From the NCBI GenBank assembly GCA_002381045.1, contig DFWT01000098.1, positions 1-8,356 on the forward strand: a stretch of DNA of 8,356 nt. The letters are read 5' to 3'. This document shows positions 7,314 to 8,356 of this stretch, piece after piece; positions within the stretch are counted from its first letter, which is position 1, and each line of letters opens with the position of its first letter. The notes beneath the pieces are model-generated. The model saw only the letters and a list, made by a program, of their open reading frames with translations, had not been told where the DNA came from and made no database searches. A program made the translations under genes and the position numbers. This stretch comes from Rhodoferax sp. UBA4127. GTDB taxonomy: Bacteria > Pseudomonadota > Gammaproteobacteria > Burkholderiales > Burkholderiaceae_C.

Positions 7314-7538
7314 GTGACCGTACAACGCTATATCTTGGTTTTTGCAGGGATGTTCATCATGATTTCCCTGGCACTGGGTGTCGAAAGTAGCCCTTTGTTT
7401 GTCAGCAAATGGGCCTTGGCCTTCACCGCCTTTGTGGGTGCCAATCTGTTTCAGTCCGGGTTCACCAACTTTTGCCCCCTTGGCATCATCCTGAAGAAGT
7501 TGGGCGTGCCTGAATCCACCATCGGTTGCGCCAACTAA
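7314..7538 (+). CDS. DUF2892 (YgaP-like) small inner-membrane protein
   Basis: This 74-residue protein is almost entirely membrane-embedded, with predicted helices at about 6-22 and 32-50 joined by a short loop. The second helix leads into Gly-Ala-Asn-Leu-Phe-Gln-Ser-Gly-Phe-Thr-Asn-Phe-Cys-Pro-Leu, the hallmark of the DUF2892/YgaP-like transmembrane family. In E. coli YgaP this module is fused to a rhodanese sulfurtransferase domain; here it stands alone. Cys54 (within Phe-Cys-Pro) and Cys72 (third from the C-terminus) are its only cysteines, and both fall after the second helix. Stand-alone members are often found beside sulfur-oxidation and persulfide-response genes, which fits the SQR 19 nt upstream. 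Its molecular role is not established; handling or passage of sulfur species is only an inference. Translation starts at GTG with a good Shine-Dalgarno. Confidence 0.88.
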   Translation: MTVQRYILVFAGMFIMISLALGVESSPLFVSKWALAFTAFVGANLFQSGFTNFCPLGIILKKLGVPESTIGCAN

Positions 7539-7631
7539 ACCAAGCTCGCGTTGTCAACGCAATGGGATCCTGTGCTGCATGTTGCGGTATGGGTTCTCTT
7601 GGCGCGACCTGAAAAATGAACGGAGTCTGCA

Positions 7632-7922
7632 ATGGCGAGCTTTCTCAGTGAGACTGATCGCACCGAGGTGCTGAATCGGTTGCGGCGGGCTGAAGGTCAG
7701 ATTCGCGGTGTCCAGCGCATGATCGAAGAAGGCGAAAGTTGCGTGAAAGTGGGGCAACAGTTTTCCGCCGTGCGCAAAGCGCTGGATAGCACCCATCTAC
7801 GCATGACTATGTGTTTTTTGCAGCAAGAACTCGACACCTGCTTGCGGCCCGACACGGCGCAAAAGGGTGACATGGCCACCATGTTCAAAGAAATGGAAAC
7901 CTTGCTCTCGCGCATGGGTTAA
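7632..7922 (+). CDS. CsoR/RcnR/FrmR-family (DUF156) transcriptional regulator with atypical sensor residues
   Basis: This is a 96-residue all-helical regulator of the metal/formaldehyde/persulfide-sensing repressor family. Recognition rests on Asn-Arg-Leu-Arg-Arg-Ala-Glu-Gly-Gln-Ile-Arg-Gly-Val at 15-27 and Cys37...Gln-Gln-Phe-Ser-Ala-Val-Arg-Lys-Ala-Leu-Asp at 42-52. In an ungapped alignment the classical ligand positions are first Cys, +25 His and +29 Cys. Here the first Cys is C37, but +25 is Phe62 and +29 is Glu66. Other candidate sensing residues are His55, Cys61 and Cys70. The protein therefore should not bind Cu(I) in the usual way and does not match the two-cysteine CstR spacing (+29) either. 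The ATG is preceded by CGGAG (7621-7625) at 6 nt spacing. The 93-nt gap from the DUF2892 gene has no obvious promoter or operator, so cotranscription is likely. It is the natural candidate to bind the operator at 1542-1565 and autoregulate. The inducer is unknown; a reactive sulfur species is suggested by the neighbours only. Confidence 0.9.
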   Translation: MASFLSETDRTEVLNRLRRAEGQIRGVQRMIEEGESCVKVGQQFSAVRKALDSTHLRMTMCFLQQELDTCLRPDTAQKGDMATMFKEMETLLSRMG

Positions 7923-7937
7923 TTTGTAGAAAATTAA

Positions 7938-7968
7938 CTTCTAGCCCTTTTATCAATTGGGCTAGAAG
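7938..7968 (-). terminator. convergent-end hairpin, probable terminator of mnmA (possible dispersed palindrome)
   Basis: CTTCTAGCCC (7938-7947) and GGGCTAGAAG (7959-7968) form a perfect 10-bp stem with an 11-nt loop. It lies between the stop codons of the regulator (7922) and mnmA (8000). Read on the minus strand, the stem is followed by TTAATTTT, a usable T-rich tail. On the plus strand it is followed by CTATATAAAA, with no T tract. It most likely ends mnmA and may also shield or attenuate the operon's 3' end. AT-rich flanks and the CTTCTAGC core recall short intergenic palindromes that I remember as common in Comamonadaceae genomes; only one copy is in this window. Confidence 0.65.
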
Positions 7969-7999
7969 CTATATAAAACGTAGGGCTTCCCAACTGACG

Positions 8000-8356
8000 T
8001 CAGGCAGAAATTACGCCCCCACCCAAGCACACCTCACCCGCGTAAAGCACGGCCGACTGGCCTGGCGTGGCAGCCCATTGGGCTTGAGAAAAGGCAAGCT
8101 CAAAGCCACTGGCATCAATCGCTGTCAATGCGCATGCGCCGTCAGCCTGCCGGTAACGGGTTTTGGCGGCCAGTGTGCCCGGCACCGGCGATTCCCCGGC
8201 CACCCAACTTGCATCCTGTGCCCGGACCACGGTAGAGAGCAACCAGGGATGGTCGTGGCCTTGCACCACCCAAAGGGTGTTGCTGGCCATCTCCTTGCGC
8301 GCGACAAACCAGGGCGCATGATCCCCACCGCCGCGGGGCGCACCCTTGGGCTTGAG
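8000..8356 (-). CDS. mnmA: tRNA-specific 2-thiouridylase MnmA, C-terminal part (5' end outside window)
   Basis: This is the ATP-dependent enzyme that inserts sulfur at C2 of wobble uridine 34 in tRNAs for Lys, Glu and Gln. Only the last 118 residues are present, read from the window's right edge down to TGA at 8002-8000. The visible part is the C-terminal beta-barrel domain. It includes Gly-Asp-His-Ala-Pro-Trp-Phe-Val-Ala-Arg-Lys, then Asn-Thr-Leu-Trp-Val-Val-Gln-Gly-His-Asp-His-Pro-Trp-Leu, the Ala-Lys-Thr-Arg-Tyr-Arg-Gln segment, and the closing Pro-Gly-Gln-Ser-Ala-Val-Leu-Tyr-Ala-Gly-Glu-Val-Cys-Leu-Gly-Gly-Gly. This order is typical of MnmA ends. The ATG at 8290 is internal, since the frame continues upstream with family sequence. 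The catalytic cysteines and the PP-loop lie outside the window. It converges on the regulator gene, and nothing indicates shared regulation with the sulfide cluster, although both handle sulfur. Confidence 0.93.
   Translation of the reverse strand, partial: LKPKGAPRGGGDHAPWFVARKEMASNTLWVVQGHDHPWLLSTVVRAQDASWVAGESPVPGTLAAKTRYRQADGACALTAIDASGFELAFSQAQWAATPGQSAVLYAGEVCLGGGVISA

Noticed and set aside
7548..7560. Small inverted repeat GCGTT-GTC-AACGC between the DUF2892 and regulator genes
   Set aside because: Only 5 bp with a 3-nt loop and no T tract; too weak for a terminator and unlike the 1542-1565 operator. I also found no convincing separate promoter in this gap.
1..8356. CRISPR arrays, tRNA/rRNA genes, insertion sequences, toxin-antitoxin or phage genes
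   Set aside because: None seen: there are no regularly spaced repeats, no transposase-like frames and no cloverleaf-like segments in the few short intergenic gaps.

Overview
The window looks like chromosome of a betaproteobacterium, probably Burkholderiales and close to Comamonadaceae. The reasons are the high-GC coding style, an MFS gene directly followed by ssb with a long Ala/Pro/Gln-rich linker, and the overall character of the SSB, MnmA and SQR proteins. This placement is inference from recognised sequence, not from a search.

Layout. (1) Positions 1-1507 are a housekeeping edge: the C-terminal two thirds of an MFS transporter, a complete ssb, and a clear Rho-independent terminator. (2) Positions 1508-1629 are a regulatory gap. 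It carries a near-consensus sigma70-type promoter whose -10 element lies inside a CsoR-type operator (inverted repeat around a C/G tract). (3) Positions 1630-7922 are a compact plus-strand cluster: RND periplasmic adaptor, RND inner-membrane pump, sulfide:quinone oxidoreductase (SQR), a 74-residue DUF2892 (YgaP-like) membrane protein, and a CsoR/RcnR-family (DUF156) regulator. Gaps between the first four genes are 7, 24 and 19 nt; the regulator follows after 93 nt. (4) Positions 7923-7999 hold a 10-bp perfect hairpin. (5) Positions 8000-8356, on the minus strand and convergent with the cluster, encode the C-terminus of the tRNA thiouridylase MnmA.

How the genes may work together. SQR oxidises sulfide to sulfane sulfur and feeds electrons to quinone. 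Stand-alone DUF2892 proteins often accompany sulfur-handling genes. Some CsoR-family proteins (CstR) sense persulfides rather than copper. The cluster therefore reads as a sulfide or reactive-sulfur response operon, repressed from the 1542-1565 operator by the last gene's product. The unusual part is that its first two genes encode a tripartite RND efflux pump of the hydrophobe/amphiphile type, not the heavy-metal type. The adaptor keeps the TolC-docking RLS motif, but no outer-membrane channel is encoded here. The regulator has the first conserved cysteine of its family (C37) but Phe and Glu where the other two classical ligands sit, with cysteines at shifted positions (C61, C70). This suggests it is neither a standard CsoR nor a standard CstR. 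What the pump exports is unknown.
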